49,489 nt of DNA from an uncultured Lachnospiraceae bacterium (lineage in GTDB: Bacteria > Bacillota > Clostridia > Lachnospirales > Lachnospiraceae), in the NCBI GenBank assembly GCA_947176065.1, contig CAMWPB010000035.1:1-49489 (forward strand), given 5' to 3'. Under the pieces are notes generated by a model. The model was not told where the DNA came from and did not search any database. It worked only from the letters and a program-made list of their open reading frames with translations. Of this stretch, positions 1 through 8,966 are shown piece after piece; position 1 is the stretch's first letter, and each line of letters begins with the position of its first letter. A program made the position numbers and the translations under genes.

Positions 1-1398
1 ATCCATAAGATGGCCCTGTCCCATATTGTCGCAACGGACTATCATACCATGATCACCGTGGTGGAGCAGATCAAAGAAGAAGAAAAAACATTGGAAGCAT
101 ATTTGGAAGAATATAAGAACTACGTCACGGAAGATGAGGAAGCGGTTTACAGAGAGCTTTTGGAAAACTACGAATCTTTTAAACATGCTTTGGTTTATCT
201 TGTATGCGCCAGTGCGGACAGCAAGACGCAGGATGCCTACGCGTATGCCAATGGCGACGTTGCCCGCTTCGGATCTGCCATAGAAGAGAACACCGCTAAG
301 CTGTATGAGGCTGTTAACGCAAGGATAGAAGGCGAAAGGCAGGAGCTTTTGAATGTCTATGTCAGTTCGCTGATTATTGCGGCCGCATCCATTGCGGCAT
401 GTCTGCTGCTGGTGCTTGCAGCCATTCGGATTATCAAGAAATATGTGATAAAGCCGATCAAGGGCACGGTGGATATGCTGCAGGATAATTCACAGAAACT
501 TGACGAGGTGACAGGCGGCGTGCTGAAGCGTACCCGCACATCGGGCGAAAGCGCAAGAGGTCTTTCCGCGCTTGTAGATTCCCTGTCCACGGCGATCCGG
601 AATGTGGCGAAGAATGCGGCCATTATTAACAACAGCGCGGCGGACATCAAAGGGGATGTCCGTGAAATGGCCGAAGAATGCGGCGCTATCACAGACTATT
701 CCTCCGCCATGAAGACAAGGGCAAACGAGATGGAGGCGGCGGCACAGACAAACACGGAAGTCATTCAAAAGAAGGCTGCCGATATTCTGGAAGTATTGGA
801 AGAGGCGATTGAAAACAGTAAGAGTGTAGATCAGGTGAGCCGGCTGACAAAGGATATTGTAGAAATTTCGTCAACGACCAATCTGATAGCCCTTAACGCT
901 TCTGTGGAAGCGGCGCACGCCGGTGAAGCTGGAAAAGGCTTTGCTGTCGTTGCAACGGAGATCAAAGCGCTGGCACACTCCTGCGGTGAGACTGCCGGAC
1001 GCATTCAGGAGGTCAATCAGATCGTTACGGATGCGGTACATAACCTGTCAAAGCATTCCCAGGATCTGGCGGATTATCTGAGCGAAACTGTTTTGACGGA
1101 GTTCCGTGAAATTGCCCGTTCCGGCAGACAGTATAAAGAGGATGCCGATTATGTAAAGGAAATGATAGACGCATTCAACAGCAGGATTGACCGTCTCAGC
1201 GGCTCTATGGTTGAGATCGCCGATTCTATTGAGAGCATCACAAAGGCGATTGACGGCGGCGCCGTTGAGATTACCGGGGTTGCGGACAGCACGAAGAGTC
1301 TGGCCGGAGATATGGCGGATATTACGGGCCGTATGGATACGAACCGGGAAATTGTAGAAGAGCTGAAAAAACAGATGGAAGTATTCGCAGGTTTTTAA
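1..1398 (+). CDS. Methyl-accepting chemotaxis protein, 5'-truncated by the window edge
   Basis: The reading frame is open from base 1 (Ile-His-Lys precede the first ATG at 10), so the true start probably lies outside the window. The visible part has a helical ligand-side region, one membrane segment near '[19 protein letters not shown]', a HAMP-like linker, then the cytoplasmic signalling domain. The conserved hairpin tip that contacts CheA/CheW is recognisable as '[20 protein letters not shown]'. Such receptors sense a chemical and control the CheA kinase; no che gene is in this window. The frame ends at TAA 1396-1398 and is followed by a strong terminator. The ligand cannot be deduced because the N-terminal sensor is incomplete. 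The assignment to the family is firm. Confidence 0.93.
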   Translation: MHKMALSHIVATDYHTMITVVEQIKEEEKTLEAYLEEYKNYVTEDEEAVYRELLENYESFKHALVYLVCASADSKTQDAYAYANGDVARFGSAIEENTAKLYEAVNARIEGERQELLNVYVSSLIIAAASIAACLLLVLAAIRIIKKYVIKPIKGTVDMLQDNSQKLDEVTGGVLKRTRTSGESARGLSALVDSLSTAIRNVAKNAAIINNSAADIKGDVREMAEECGAITDYSSAMKTRANEMEAAAQTNTEVIQKKAADILEVLEEAIENSKSVDQVSRLTKDIVEISSTTNLIALNASVEAAHAGEAGKGFAVVATEIKALAHSCGETAGRIQEVNQIVTDAVHNLSKHSQDLADYLSETVLTEFREIARSGRQYKEDADYVKEMIDAFNSRIDRLSGSMVEIADSIESITKAIDGGAVEITGVADSTKSLAGDMADITGRMDTNREIVEELKKQMEVFAGF

Positions 1399-1423
1399 AG
1401 AAGAAATGCAGTAAAAAACAGCA

Positions 1424-1456
1424 CGATAGAGCGAAAAGGCTCTATCGCACCTTTTT
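1424..1456 (+). terminator. Intrinsic terminator after the first chemoreceptor
   Basis: A perfect 9-bp stem (CGATAGAGC at 1424-1432 and GCTCTATCG at 1439-1447) with a 6-nt loop is followed closely by five T at 1452-1456. It ends the receptor transcript just before the ribosome site of the kinase gene, so the kinase either depends on read-through or has a promoter I could not find. Confidence 0.85.
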
Positions 1457-1490
1457 GCAGAAATGTTTCAACCAAAGAGGGAGGAAAACG

Positions 1491-3659
1491 ATGGAGATTC
1501 TGCGCAATTTCGGGATTGAGACTGCCTTCGTGGCAGCCGTGATGCTTTTGGGATTTTGTATACTGGTTCATTGGTACAGGAAAAAAGCAAGCGCTCTTTT
1601 GAACCGGGAAAAGGCGGACACGGACCGGCTCAGGGCGGCGCTGGCGCAGGTGGAGCGGGAACGGACCGCAATGGAAAATATACAGGCAGCGCTGGGCTCC
1701 GGCCCCTGGAGTATGGAGTTTAATGAGAGGGGAGAGATCACCTCCTGTATCTGGACGGATACCTTCCGTCATATGCTGGGATATGAGGGCGAAGCGGATT
1801 TCCCGAACAGGCTGGAATCCTGGTCGGATCTGCTGCACGGAGATGACAAGGACTATGTGATGAAGGAGTACTGGGACACGGTGAGGGATTACACCGGCCG
1901 TAAGACTTACGATGTGAAATACCGCCTTCTCACAAGAAATGCAGGGTGGAGATGGTTCCATGCGGCAGGTCGTCTGTCCAGAAGGGCGGATGGATCTCCG
2001 ATCACATTTGTAGGGTTTTTTATAGATATTGATGAGGAGAAAAGGATGAAGGCGCAGCTGGAAGCGCAGAGGGCGGATCTTCAGGATGCGCTGGCTGCGG
2101 CACAGCATGCCAACCAGGCGAAAACCACCTTCCTCAACAATATGTCCCATGATATCAGGACTCCCATGAATGCCATCATAGGCTTTACGTCGCTTGCCGC
2201 CTCGCATATCGATAACAAGGAGCAGGTACAGGACTATCTGTCTAAGATTGTCACTTCCAGCAATCATCTGCTGAGCCTGATTAACGATGTGCTGGATATG
2301 AGCCGCATTGAAAGCGGGAAGGTAAAAATAGAGGAGAAGGAGAGCTCTCTTCCCGAGATTCTGCACGACTTAAAGACGATTGTACAGGCGGATGTCATGT
2401 CAAAGCAGCTTGATTTCTATATTGACACGGTGGACGTGATAAACGAAAATGTTCTGTGCGACAGGCTCAGGCTGAACCAGATTCTGCTGAATCTGTTGAG
2501 CAATGCCATGAAGTTCACTAAGCCGGGCGGTATGGTAAGCGTTCGGATTCTGCAGAAGAGAAATGCGCCGGAGGGTTATGCGGCATATGAATTTCAGGTA
2601 AAAGATACGGGAATCGGCATGAGCCCGGATTTTCTGGAGCATGTTTTTGATCCTTTTGAGCGTGAAAGAACAAGCACGGTCAGCGGAATACAGGGAACCG
2701 GGCTTGGCATGGCGATTACCAGAAACATTGTGGATATGATGGGCGGTACCGTCTCCGTGGAAAGTGAAGTGGGAAAGGGCACTACATTCACGGTATCTTT
2801 ACAGTTTAAGACCTGTTCCGGCCCGGTAAGGCAGGAAACGATTCCGCAGCTGCAGGGGCTTCGGGCGCTTGTGGTAGACGATGATTTTAATACCTGCTCC
2901 AGCGTGACGAAGATGCTGGCTGACATCGGCATGCGTCCGGACTGGACGACGTCAGGCAAGGAGGCGGTGCTGCGGGTTAAGCTTGCCGGGGAACAGAATG
3001 ACAGCTATGCCGTGTATATCATTGACTGGCTCATACCTGATATGAACGGAGTCGAGGTGGTGAGACGTGTCCGCAGGCTGATCGGGGAAGAGACGCCCAT
3101 TATCATTCTGACTGCCTATGACTGGTCGGATATTGAGGAAGAGGCAAGAAAAGCAGGCGTTACGGCTTTCTGTTCCAAGCCTGTCTTTTTATCGGAGCTC
3201 AGAGAGATTCTGGAGGCGCCGTATGTGGCCAGAAATGCGGAAGAAGCATTGCCGGAGACATTTTCCTTCGATGGAAAGAAAATCCTTCTGGTGGAGGATA
3301 ATGAACTGAACCAGGAGATTGCCATGGCGATTCTTCAGGAGGCCGGCTTTGACGTGGATGTGGCGGATGACGGCGCTGTCGCGGTAGAACGGATGAAGGA
3401 AGCGGAACCCGGCCGGTATGATCTGATTCTGATGGATATCCAGATGCCGGTTATGGACGGCTATGAAGCGACGAGACAGATTCGGTCGCTGGAGGATTCG
3501 GATCTTGGCAATATTCCGATTATAGCCATGACAGCCAATGCTTTCGATGAAGATAAAAAGGCGGCGGTGGAAGCAGGGATGAACGGTCATATTGCAAAAC
3601 CGATCGACGTTCCCAAGCTGCTGGAGCTGCTATGGGAGATCGTAAAACTGTCCGCCTGA
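1491..3659 (+). CDS. Hybrid sensor histidine kinase with two C-terminal receiver domains
   Basis: 722 residues from the ATG at 1491, chosen because GAGGGAGG (1478-1483 region) lies 7 nt upstream; an in-frame TTG at 1455 falls inside the preceding terminator T-run and is rejected. Order of parts: one N-terminal membrane segment (about residues 8-26), short coiled coil, a PAS domain of the PAS_3 type (about 65-180), a HisKA dimerisation helix with His220 in '[10 protein letters not shown]', a HATPase domain with the G boxes 'DTGIGM' and 'GTGLGMAI', receiver 1 with phospho-acceptor Asp512 ('[11 protein letters not shown]'), and receiver 2 with Asp649 ('[16 protein letters not shown]'). No histidine phosphotransfer domain is present, so output must pass to a separate protein. 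Almost no extracellular part exists, suggesting that the PAS domain senses an internal signal. It sits between two chemoreceptors, each with its own terminator, so a shared pathway is only an inference. Confidence 0.93.
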   Translation: MEILRNFGIETAFVAAVMLLGFCILVHWYRKKASALLNREKADTDRLRAALAQVERERTAMENIQAALGSGPWSMEFNERGEITSCIWTDTFRHMLGYEGEADFPNRLESWSDLLHGDDKDYVMKEYWDTVRDYTGRKTYDVKYRLLTRNAGWRWFHAAGRLSRRADGSPITFVGFFIDIDEEKRMKAQLEAQRADLQDALAAAQHANQAKTTFLNNMSHDIRTPMNAIIGFTSLAASHIDNKEQVQDYLSKIVTSSNHLLSLINDVLDMSRIESGKVKIEEKESSLPEILHDLKTIVQADVMSKQLDFYIDTVDVINENVLCDRLRLNQILLNLLSNAMKFTKPGGMVSVRILQKRNAPEGYAAYEFQVKDTGIGMSPDFLEHVFDPFERERTSTVSGIQGTGLGMAITRNIVDMMGGTVSVESEVGKGTTFTVSLQFKTCSGPVRQETIPQLQGLRALVVDDDFNTCSSVTKMLADIGMRPDWTTSGKEAVLRVKLAGEQNDSYAVYIIDWLIPDMNGVEVVRRVRRLIGEETPIIILTAYDWSDIEEEARKAGVTAFCSKPVFLSELREILEAPYVARNAEEALPETFSFDGKKILLVEDNELNQEIAMAILQEAGFDVDVADDGAVAVERMKEAEPGRYDLILMDIQMPVMDGYEATRQIRSLEDSDLGNIPIIAMTANAFDEDKKAAVEAGMNGHIAKPIDVPKLLELLWEIVKLSA

Positions 3660-3663
3660 CAGG

Positions 3664-3692
3664 AAGAGACTTCGTGAGAGGTCTCTTTTTTT
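3664..3692 (+). terminator. Intrinsic terminator after the hybrid kinase
   Basis: AAGAGAC (3664-3670) pairs with GTCTCTT (3681-3687) across a 10-nt loop, and the T-run continues to 3692. It starts 4 nt after the kinase stop codon. Confidence 0.85.
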
Positions 3693-3727
3693 GCCTTTTT
3701 TCACCTGAGGGAAAGAGCAGAGTTATG

Positions 3728-3755
3728 TAAACCGATGTGCAGTTTATGCCATAAA
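3728..3755 (+). promoter_or_regulatory. Possible sigma-D (flagellar) type promoter for the second chemoreceptor
   Basis: TAAA at 3728-3731 is followed after 16 nt by GCCATAAA at 3748-3755. The Gram-positive motility sigma factor consensus is TAAA, about 15 nt, then GCCGATAA, and chemoreceptor genes are typical targets. The -10 match is imperfect. An alternative vegetative promoter uses the TATAAT at 3802-3807, but its -35 (TTCCAA at 3779-3784) is weak. Confidence 0.35.
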
Positions 3756-3855
3756 AACTGCGATGTATACCAAAAACCTTCCAACCTGACATGCTTTGCA
3801 CTATAATAATACGGATATTTGTGCGTTCAGTGTCACAAAGGAGGAGACGGAAGGT

Positions 3856-5559
3856 ATGAAGACAAAGAAACTCAGTATTGCAGCGCAGCTTTTTCTCTTT
3901 ATTTTAGGGTCGGCCGTTATCGTGGCAGTGATCGTGGGAGGTGTTGCCTATTCAAACATGGGCAGTTTCCTGCAGAAGAAATGCAAGGATGACGTGATGG
4001 AAATTGCGGTGATTGCCGCGGAGAATGTGGATGGAGAAGTGTTTGCGAAGGCCATGGAGGGAGATGAGACGGCGCTTTTGGCGGTGAAGGACAGTCTGAG
4101 TTTCTTTCTGGTCGGCGATTCGGTTACCTATGTCTACACCCTGATGCCCAAGGACGCGGACCGTTTTCAGTTCGTGGTGGACACGGACCCGGATGATCCG
4201 GGAGAATACGCGGAGGACTACGAGGCGCAGGACGCCATGTTCGAGGCGATGCAGGGACAATCTTCCGTGACGAAAGATCCTTTCACGGACGAGTGGGGCA
4301 CCTTTTACAGCGGATATGCACCGATTTTTCTTGACGGTAAGGCGCTTGGTATTGTGGCGGTGGACTATGAAGCGTCCTCCATTCAGACTTCCCTGAACAG
4401 TCTGATCCGCAATATGTTATTAGCCGTGGGTGCGGCTCTGGCTTTTGCCGTTTTGGCGGCGCTGCTGGTTGCGGTCAGGATGCGGCGCAACTTCATTAAG
4501 GTAAACGATAAAATTGTGGAGGTTGCGTCAGACGACGGGGATCTGACGAAGGTGCTGGACATCGCCTCGGGAGATGAACTGGAAGTGATCGGCAGCAGTT
4601 TAAACCGGCTTTTGGAAAAGACGGGCAATACGGTCAGGGAGATCAAGGGCGGAACCGACAGCATAGAGGCAAAGATGGGTAATATCAACACTCATGTGTC
4701 GGGGTCGGCCGCGCAGGTGGCCGGAATCAATGACACCATACATTCCATGGTGGCAGCTTCCGAACAGATTGCGGCATCCGTCGGGACGGTGGGCGAACAG
4801 GTGGATTTTGTATATAAGGATATACAGAATATTGTTGAGATTGTTGCGGGCAATACGATCAGCCTGCAGGAGATCAGCGCATCCTCCACGGGACTGAACG
4901 ACACGGCGCAGACTTCCTATGCGGGTATCGGGAAAAAGGTGGAGATGATGTCGGGGATGCTGCGGGAGGAAAAGAAGCGGGCGGAGGCAGTGCTTCGGAT
5001 CAAGGAGCTTTCGGAGACGATTCTGGGTATTTCCGGGCAGACAAACCTGCTGGCATTGAATGCGTCTATCGAGGCGGCGAGAGCGGGCGAAGCGGGAAAA
5101 GGCTTTGGCGTAGTGGCGGGAGAGATCGGTGTGCTGGCAGGCAATACCAATGAGGCCGCCAATGAAATCCAGAAGATGAGCAGAGAGGTGGTGGAGGCCA
5201 TTCAGGGGCTTGGCGCGCTGGCGGATAAAATGCTTGATTTTCTGGAGCATGAAATTTCCGGGGATTATCAGAAATTCGGCGCTCAGTCCCATGGCTTTGC
5301 GGAAAAATCGGATGAGATCAGGGCGTCTATGGAGCGGCTCCTGAACAATATGGAGGAGTACGCCGGGGTGCTTCAAAAGATCAGGATGGCTATGGAATCT
5401 GTCGGCACAGCCTCCGAGGAGAGCAGTACGGAGATTATCCGGCTTTCAGAGAGTCTTGCGGCGATAGATGAGGAGATGAAGAGCATAGAGACTGCGGCGG
5501 CTGACACATTCTCGGCCATTTCGGTCATGAACCGGGAGCTGAGCGGTTACCGGGTATAG
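3856..5559 (+). CDS. Methyl-accepting chemotaxis protein with an extracellular Cache-like sensor
   Basis: 567 residues from the ATG at 3856, which has AAAGGAGGAG 9 nt upstream; the frame is open further upstream without a ribosome site. Two membrane segments (about residues 10-32 and 180-205) enclose roughly 150 extracellular residues containing '[21 protein letters not shown]' and '[14 protein letters not shown]', the pattern of single-Cache sensors that bind small organic molecules. A HAMP domain and a cytoplasmic signalling helix bundle follow, with the CheA-contact tip '[22 protein letters not shown]'. It would tell the motility machinery about an extracellular solute. It is flanked by terminators on both sides and is probably transcribed alone. 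The ligand is unknown. Confidence 0.95.
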   Translation: MKTKKLSIAAQLFLFILGSAVIVAVIVGGVAYSNMGSFLQKKCKDDVMEIAVIAAENVDGEVFAKAMEGDETALLAVKDSLSFFLVGDSVTYVYTLMPKDADRFQFVVDTDPDDPGEYAEDYEAQDAMFEAMQGQSSVTKDPFTDEWGTFYSGYAPIFLDGKALGIVAVDYEASSIQTSLNSLIRNMLLAVGAALAFAVLAALLVAVRMRRNFIKVNDKIVEVASDDGDLTKVLDIASGDELEVIGSSLNRLLEKTGNTVREIKGGTDSIEAKMGNINTHVSGSAAQVAGINDTIHSMVAASEQIAASVGTVGEQVDFVYKDIQNIVEIVAGNTISLQEISASSTGLNDTAQTSYAGIGKKVEMMSGMLREEKKRAEAVLRIKELSETILGISGQTNLLALNASIEAARAGEAGKGFGVVAGEIGVLAGNTNEAANEIQKMSREVVEAIQGLGALADKMLDFLEHEISGDYQKFGAQSHGFAEKSDEIRASMERLLNNMEEYAGVLQKIRMAMESVGTASEESSTEIIRLSESLAAIDEEMKSIETAAADTFSAISVMNRELSGYRV

Positions 5560-5574
5560 TGCGGGTACAAAAAG

Positions 5575-5618
5575 GACTCTGCTGACATTCCGGATTGGCG
5601 TCTGCAGAGTCTTTTTTT
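5575..5618. terminator. Bidirectional terminator between the chemoreceptor and the convergent MBL gene
   Basis: GACTCTGC (5575-5582) pairs with GCAGAGTC (5604-5611). A run of seven T follows on the plus strand (5612-5618), and five A precede the stem at 5569-5573, giving a T-run on the minus strand. It can therefore serve both convergent genes. Confidence 0.85.
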
Positions 5619-5676
5619 GTCCGTACACCCGCATGGGGCATATTTTTCCTGTTCGGTTCAGGCGCTCGCCCAAGCG

Positions 5677-6927
5677 TCAGGGGTTACATTTCTTGCAGGG
5701 CGCATATCCCTGTGAAATAATACTGTCCCGGCTATCAGAGCTGTCCTGCCGGTTCGTGGTTGGCAGGGAATTGCAGGTGGGTCTGTGAAATTTCTTCGTC
5801 TTGACATTCAGCACATAGGTAAGCCCGTTGGTGGCGGGCGGTGCGCTCTCCTGTGGTTTCTCCTCCACGGCAGGCGCGGTTTCTTTCTGTGGCTGTGCGG
5901 AGGCCGGTGTCTGTTCGGATGCTGCAGGCTGTCCTGAATCGCTTGGCGTTTCTGACTGTGCCGGTGCAGCCGGAGCCGTTGTCCGGGTCTGACCGGAGGC
6001 CGTCTTTGCTTTTGCGGCAGAATTTGCAGAAGCGCCTGCGCTGCCGGTAGGTTCGCCTGCTTTCCATGTTTCTGATGCAGGCACGTTGAAGGAGATCGAC
6101 TTGCCGTCCGTGGACGCAATGACCGTGCCGGCCTCGTCAGTCCGATAAACCATGACGCCGTTTTTGCGGAGCCTGTTCAGCGTTTCCGCATGAGGATGCC
6201 CGTAGGAATTGCCTTCCCCGCAGCTTATCACCGCGTAGAAAGGATCAACGGCCTCAAAGAAAGCCCCGGAGGTCGAATATTTGCTGCCGTGATGGCCCAC
6301 CTTGTACACATCCGCAGAGATATCCAGGCCTGTCTTTAATATATCCTTTTCGGCATCCTCCCCGGCGTCTCCCGTAAACAGGAAGGAGCGGTTTCCGTTT
6401 TGCAGAAGCAGCGCGATGGAGGCGTCGTTGGGATTATCGTACGACTTGCCCGGAGCCAGAATGGTAATGCTGGCCGTGCCCAGCGTGTACTTGGAGTTGA
6501 CCTTTGGAGTCAATGGCTTAATCCGTTTGTCATCGAGCGACTGGATCAGTTTCTGGTAGGTCTTATTGTCTTTCTCAAAATTGGAGACAAACACGTTAGA
6601 TATATCAAATTTCGTGATAATCACGGGTGCGCCGCCAATGTGGTCGGCGTCCGGGTGGGTCAAAACCAGATAATCCAGCTTGGTTATTTTCTGCTTTTGC
6701 AGATAGTTCTGGACCGCCGTGCCTTTGGTGTCGTCGCCGGTGTCAATCAGCATGGCGTGTCCGCCGCAGGTGACAAGCGTGGCGTCCCCCTGTCCCACAT
6801 CCATAAAATGCACTTCCATTTGATCGGGATTGGCGGCTTCGGCCGCAATGGGAGCCGAAAGAACGCACCCCAGAAGAACGGATACGGCCAGAACCAGATG
6901 TAAGGCCTTCTGCGTCAGTTTTTTCAT
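5677..6927 (-). CDS. Secreted metallo-beta-lactamase-fold hydrolase (ComEC/Rec2 C-terminal type) with a Cys/His tail
   Basis: 416 residues with a signal peptide (about 1-31, ending 'AAEA'). The first half is the MBL fold found at the C-terminus of ComEC: 'FMDVGQGDAT' (41-50), zinc site 'THPDADHIGG' with His91, Asp93, Asp95 and His96, 'FTGDAGE' around Asp187, and 'GHHGS' (211-215). A low-complexity Ala/Pro/Glu linker (about 290-368) leads to a short tail 'FHRPTC...APCKKCNP', which resembles the small metal-binding module seen at the end of several secreted Firmicute nucleases and MBL proteins. Family knowledge suggests degradation of extracellular nucleic acid or a related phosphoester, but the substrate is not proven. 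A good ribosome site (AAGGGGG on the minus strand) precedes the ATG. It is probably transcribed alone, ending at the shared terminator. Confidence 0.9.
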   Translation of the reverse strand: MKKLTQKALHLVLAVSVLLGCVLSAPIAAEAANPDQMEVHFMDVGQGDATLVTCGGHAMLIDTGDDTKGTAVQNYLQKQKITKLDYLVLTHPDADHIGGAPVIITKFDISNVFVSNFEKDNKTYQKLIQSLDDKRIKPLTPKVNSKYTLGTASITILAPGKSYDNPNDASIALLLQNGNRSFLFTGDAGEDAEKDILKTGLDISADVYKVGHHGSKYSTSGAFFEAVDPFYAVISCGEGNSYGHPHAETLNRLRKNGVMVYRTDEAGTVIASTDGKSISFNVPASETWKAGEPTGSAGASANSAAKAKTASGQTRTTAPAAPAQSETPSDSGQPAASEQTPASAQPQKETAPAVEEKPQESAPPATNGLTYVLNVKTKKFHRPTCNSLPTTNRQDSSDSRDSIISQGYAPCKKCNP

Positions 6928-6983
6928 GACAAAAATTCCCCCTTCTCTTTTTGTATGTAATTGTAAAATTATGGGATGGGTTT

Positions 6984-6989
6984 AGTATA
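6984..6989 (-). promoter_or_regulatory. Possible extended -10 promoter of the MBL gene
   Basis: Reading the minus strand, TGATATACT supplies a TGn extended -10 with TATACT, about 57 nt upstream of the start codon. No good -35 is visible, so this is a weak call. Confidence 0.35.
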
Positions 6990-6998
6990 TCATATTTT

Positions 6999-7027
6999 TT
7001 GAGGCCATTACAGCAAAATAATATAAG
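6999..7027 (+). promoter_or_regulatory. Promoter of the first LacI-type regulator
   Basis: TTGAGG (6999-7004), a 17-nt spacer, then TATAAG (7022-7027). Transcription would start near 7034, upstream of both CAACCG operators and about 160 nt before the start codon. Confidence 0.5.
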
Positions 7028-7046
7028 AAAGAATTACAATTCCAAA

Positions 7047-7056
7047 AGCGGTTGCG
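7047..7056 (-). promoter_or_regulatory. Candidate LacI-family operator 1 (autoregulation)
   Basis: The minus strand reads GCGCAACCGCTT, matching the CAACCGNTT core also found at 7090-7103 and 9234-9247. It lies just downstream of the predicted start of the regulator's own transcript, where binding would block transcription. Confidence 0.45.
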
Positions 7057-7089
7057 CGATCAGGGAGAATCTGGTAACCTAATACAGAG

Positions 7090-7103
7090 CAACCGTTTGC
7101 GCA
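7090..7103 (+). promoter_or_regulatory. Candidate LacI-family operator 2 (autoregulation)
   Basis: CAACCGTTTGCGCA contains the near-palindrome CAAnCGnTTG with the central CG step typical of LacI-family operators. Thirteen of its 14 bases are identical to the site at 9234-9247 in front of the uncharacterised 612-residue gene. Confidence 0.55.
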
Positions 7104-7192
7104 GCCGAACGGCCGCAGACATGCGGCTCGCTGCGTGCGAAAAAAACGCCTGAAAAAATGATTTGGCGCATATGGCGGGAAGGGAGCAGACC

Positions 7193-8209
7193 ATGGAAGA
7201 AAGAAATCTGACAATCGCGGATATTGCACAGGAGCTGGGCGTGTCGAAAACCACCGTGTCCAGAGCCATGTCCGGCAAGGGCAGGATCGGGGAAGAGACG
7301 CGCAAGAGGGTGCAGGAATATGTGGAAGCGCATCACTACAGCCCGAATGTGGTGGCGAAAGGACTTGCACAGAATAAGACCTTTAATCTGGGGCTGGTAC
7401 TGCCCGGGGATTATAATATCGTGGAGCTGCCCTTTTTCCAGAAGTGTATGATGGGAATCAGCCGGACGGCGTCCGCAGCGGGGTATGACGTGCTGCTTTC
7501 CATGGTGACTGCCGATAAAATTACACAGCTTGAGAGGGCTGTGACAAACCGTAAGATCGACGGAGTGATTCTCACAAGGACACTGACGGACGATGCGCCC
7601 ATGCGGTATTTACAGGAGAACGGCGTGCCCTTTGTGGCGATCGGCAGCACCGAAGATGTCCGAGTGGTTCAGATTGACAATGACCACAGAGGGGCCTGCC
7701 GGGAACTGACGGGAAGACTGCTGGACGGAGGTGCCCGCAGTCTGGCGCTGATCGGCGGCAGGGAAGAATTTATTGTTACGAGAAACCGCCAGCGGGGATT
7801 TGAGGACGCTTTTGAGGAGCGGCCGGACTGGAACGGTGTCAGACAGACTTTTCTCAATGTGGAGGAAGGCCGGGAAGTGGAAAAAATCGTGGAAGGGCTT
7901 CTGGAGGAGCGGGTCGGGTGCATCGTATGTATGGATGATTTTTTGTGCGGCTGCGTGCTGAATGCCCTGCAGACAAGACAGGTCGCGGTGCCGGGACAGA
8001 TGCAGGTGGTATCTTTTTATGACAGCACCGTGCTGGAGAACCGTATTCCGGCCATCACATCGATTCGTTTTGATGTGGAGGAGCTGGGGAGAAAGGCCTG
8101 CGGTCTGCTTTTACAGATTTTAGAGGGAGAAGCGGTGGAAGTACGTACGCTTCTGGGGTATGAGGTACGGATGCGGGAATCGACGAAAAGATCCCCGCGG
8201 CCCTATTGA
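7193..8209 (+). CDS. LacI-family transcriptional regulator, probable sugar sensor
   Basis: 338 residues from the ATG at 7193, chosen because AAGGGAG lies 6 nt upstream; an in-frame start at 7163 has no ribosome site. The N-terminus is a classic LacI helix-turn-helix and hinge ('LTIADIAQELGVSKTTVSRAMSG'), followed by a periplasmic-binding-protein-like effector domain ('NKTFNLGLVLPG', 'VVQIDNDHRGACRELTGRLL', 'VVSFYDSTVLENRIPAITSI'). It would repress transcription until it binds a sugar ligand. Two candidate operators in its own leader and one in front of the gene at 9357 share one core sequence, so self-regulation and control of that gene are likely. The stop codon overlaps the -35 box of the next gene. 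The ligand is unknown. Confidence 0.93.
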   Translation: MEERNLTIADIAQELGVSKTTVSRAMSGKGRIGEETRKRVQEYVEAHHYSPNVVAKGLAQNKTFNLGLVLPGDYNIVELPFFQKCMMGISRTASAAGYDVLLSMVTADKITQLERAVTNRKIDGVILTRTLTDDAPMRYLQENGVPFVAIGSTEDVRVVQIDNDHRGACRELTGRLLDGGARSLALIGGREEFIVTRNRQRGFEDAFEERPDWNGVRQTFLNVEEGREVEKIVEGLLEERVGCIVCMDDFLCGCVLNALQTRQVAVPGQMQVVSFYDSTVLENRIPAITSIRFDVEELGRKACGLLLQILEGEAVEVRTLLGYEVRMRESTKRSPRPY

Positions 8210-8234
8210 CAATGCACGCCCTAACTTATATGAT
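8206..8234 (+). promoter_or_regulatory. Strong vegetative promoter of the Cys/His-repeat protein
   Basis: TTGACA (8206-8211), a 17-nt spacer and TATGAT (8229-8234). The -35 box overlaps the TGA stop of the LacI gene. Transcription would start near 8241, leaving a very short leader. Confidence 0.7.
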
Positions 8235-8264
8235 GAGGATAATAAGTCAGGGAGGTGAGCATCT

Positions 8265-8900
8265 GTGCGGATGAAAAGATTTTTTACATGTGGAGCGGCG
8301 GGTCTGCTGATGGCCGGAATGGTTGTCATGCCTGTGTCGGCTCACGGACATCATAGTCAGTCAGGTGCCGCGGCGAAAGCGGTTTGTTCCGTGTGTACGG
8401 TGGAGGATTGTACAAGAGTCGGACTGCACACACATGATAATACGACCTATTGTGGATATGCCCATGCGGGAGGATACTGTGACGGTTCCTGCGGGGCTGT
8501 CAGCGTATGTACGGTGGCGGGCTGTGCGGAGCCGGGATACCACCTGCATGACAGCCAGACCTACTGCGGTTATAATCATGCGTGCGGCTACTGCGACGGC
8601 TCCTGCGGCGTTGTCGGGGTCTGCACGGTGGAAGGATGTACGGAGACAGGGTACCACACCCATGACAGCCAGACCTATTGCGGATATGCCCATGAGCATG
8701 GTTACTGCGATGGCGCCTGCGGCATTGTCGGGGTATGCCATGTGGAGGGATGTACAGTGACCGGGCAGCACACACACGGAAGCCAGAGCTATTGCGGCTA
8801 TAATCACGCGAACGACTACTGCGATAATTCCTGTGTGAGACAGAGCAGCGGACAGGGCACAGGACGGTCGGGAGGTCATCACGGCAGACATCACTCTTAG
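8265..8900 (+). CDS. Secreted protein with four 38-residue Cys/His repeats, function unknown
   Basis: 211 residues. The GTG at 8265 is preferred because GGAGGTG (8251-8257) lies 7 nt upstream; an ATG two codons later is possible. A signal peptide (about residues 1-26, ending 'PVSA') leads into four tandem repeats of exact 38-residue period (starting cysteines at 44, 82, 120 and 158). Each follows the pattern C-T/H-V-x-x-C, then G-x-H-x-H-x-S-x-[TS]-Y-C-G-Y-x-H, then Y-C-D-x-[SA]-C. The tail is Gly/His rich ('GGHHGRHHS'). The regular cysteines and histidines fit either metal binding or disulphide-stapled extracellular modules; neither is proven. I do not recognise a named family. It has its own strong promoter and a terminator, so it is a stand-alone unit. 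Confidence 0.85.
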   Translation: MRMKRFFTCGAAGLLMAGMVVMPVSAHGHHSQSGAAAKAVCSVCTVEDCTRVGLHTHDNTTYCGYAHAGGYCDGSCGAVSVCTVAGCAEPGYHLHDSQTYCGYNHACGYCDGSCGVVGVCTVEGCTETGYHTHDSQTYCGYAHEHGYCDGACGIVGVCHVEGCTVTGQHTHGSQSYCGYNHANDYCDNSCVRQSSGQGTGRSGGHHGRHHS

Positions 8901-8926
8901 ATAATAGAACGGGTAAAATACTATTT

Positions 8927-8966
8927 ACGGACAGCATTATGGCAATCCATACTGCTGTCCGTTTTG
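8927..8966 (+). terminator. Intrinsic terminator after the Cys/His-repeat gene
   Basis: ACGGACAGCA pairs with TGCTGTCCGT (8927-8936 and 8952-8961), with a further TATGG/CCATA extension around a CAAT loop, then TTTT at 8962-8965. The repeat element's left end begins 2 nt later. Confidence 0.85.

Noticed and set aside
7008..7370. Minus-strand open frames over the LacI promoter and start
   Set aside because: They overlap the certain LacI gene and the operators, and have no recognisable protein features.
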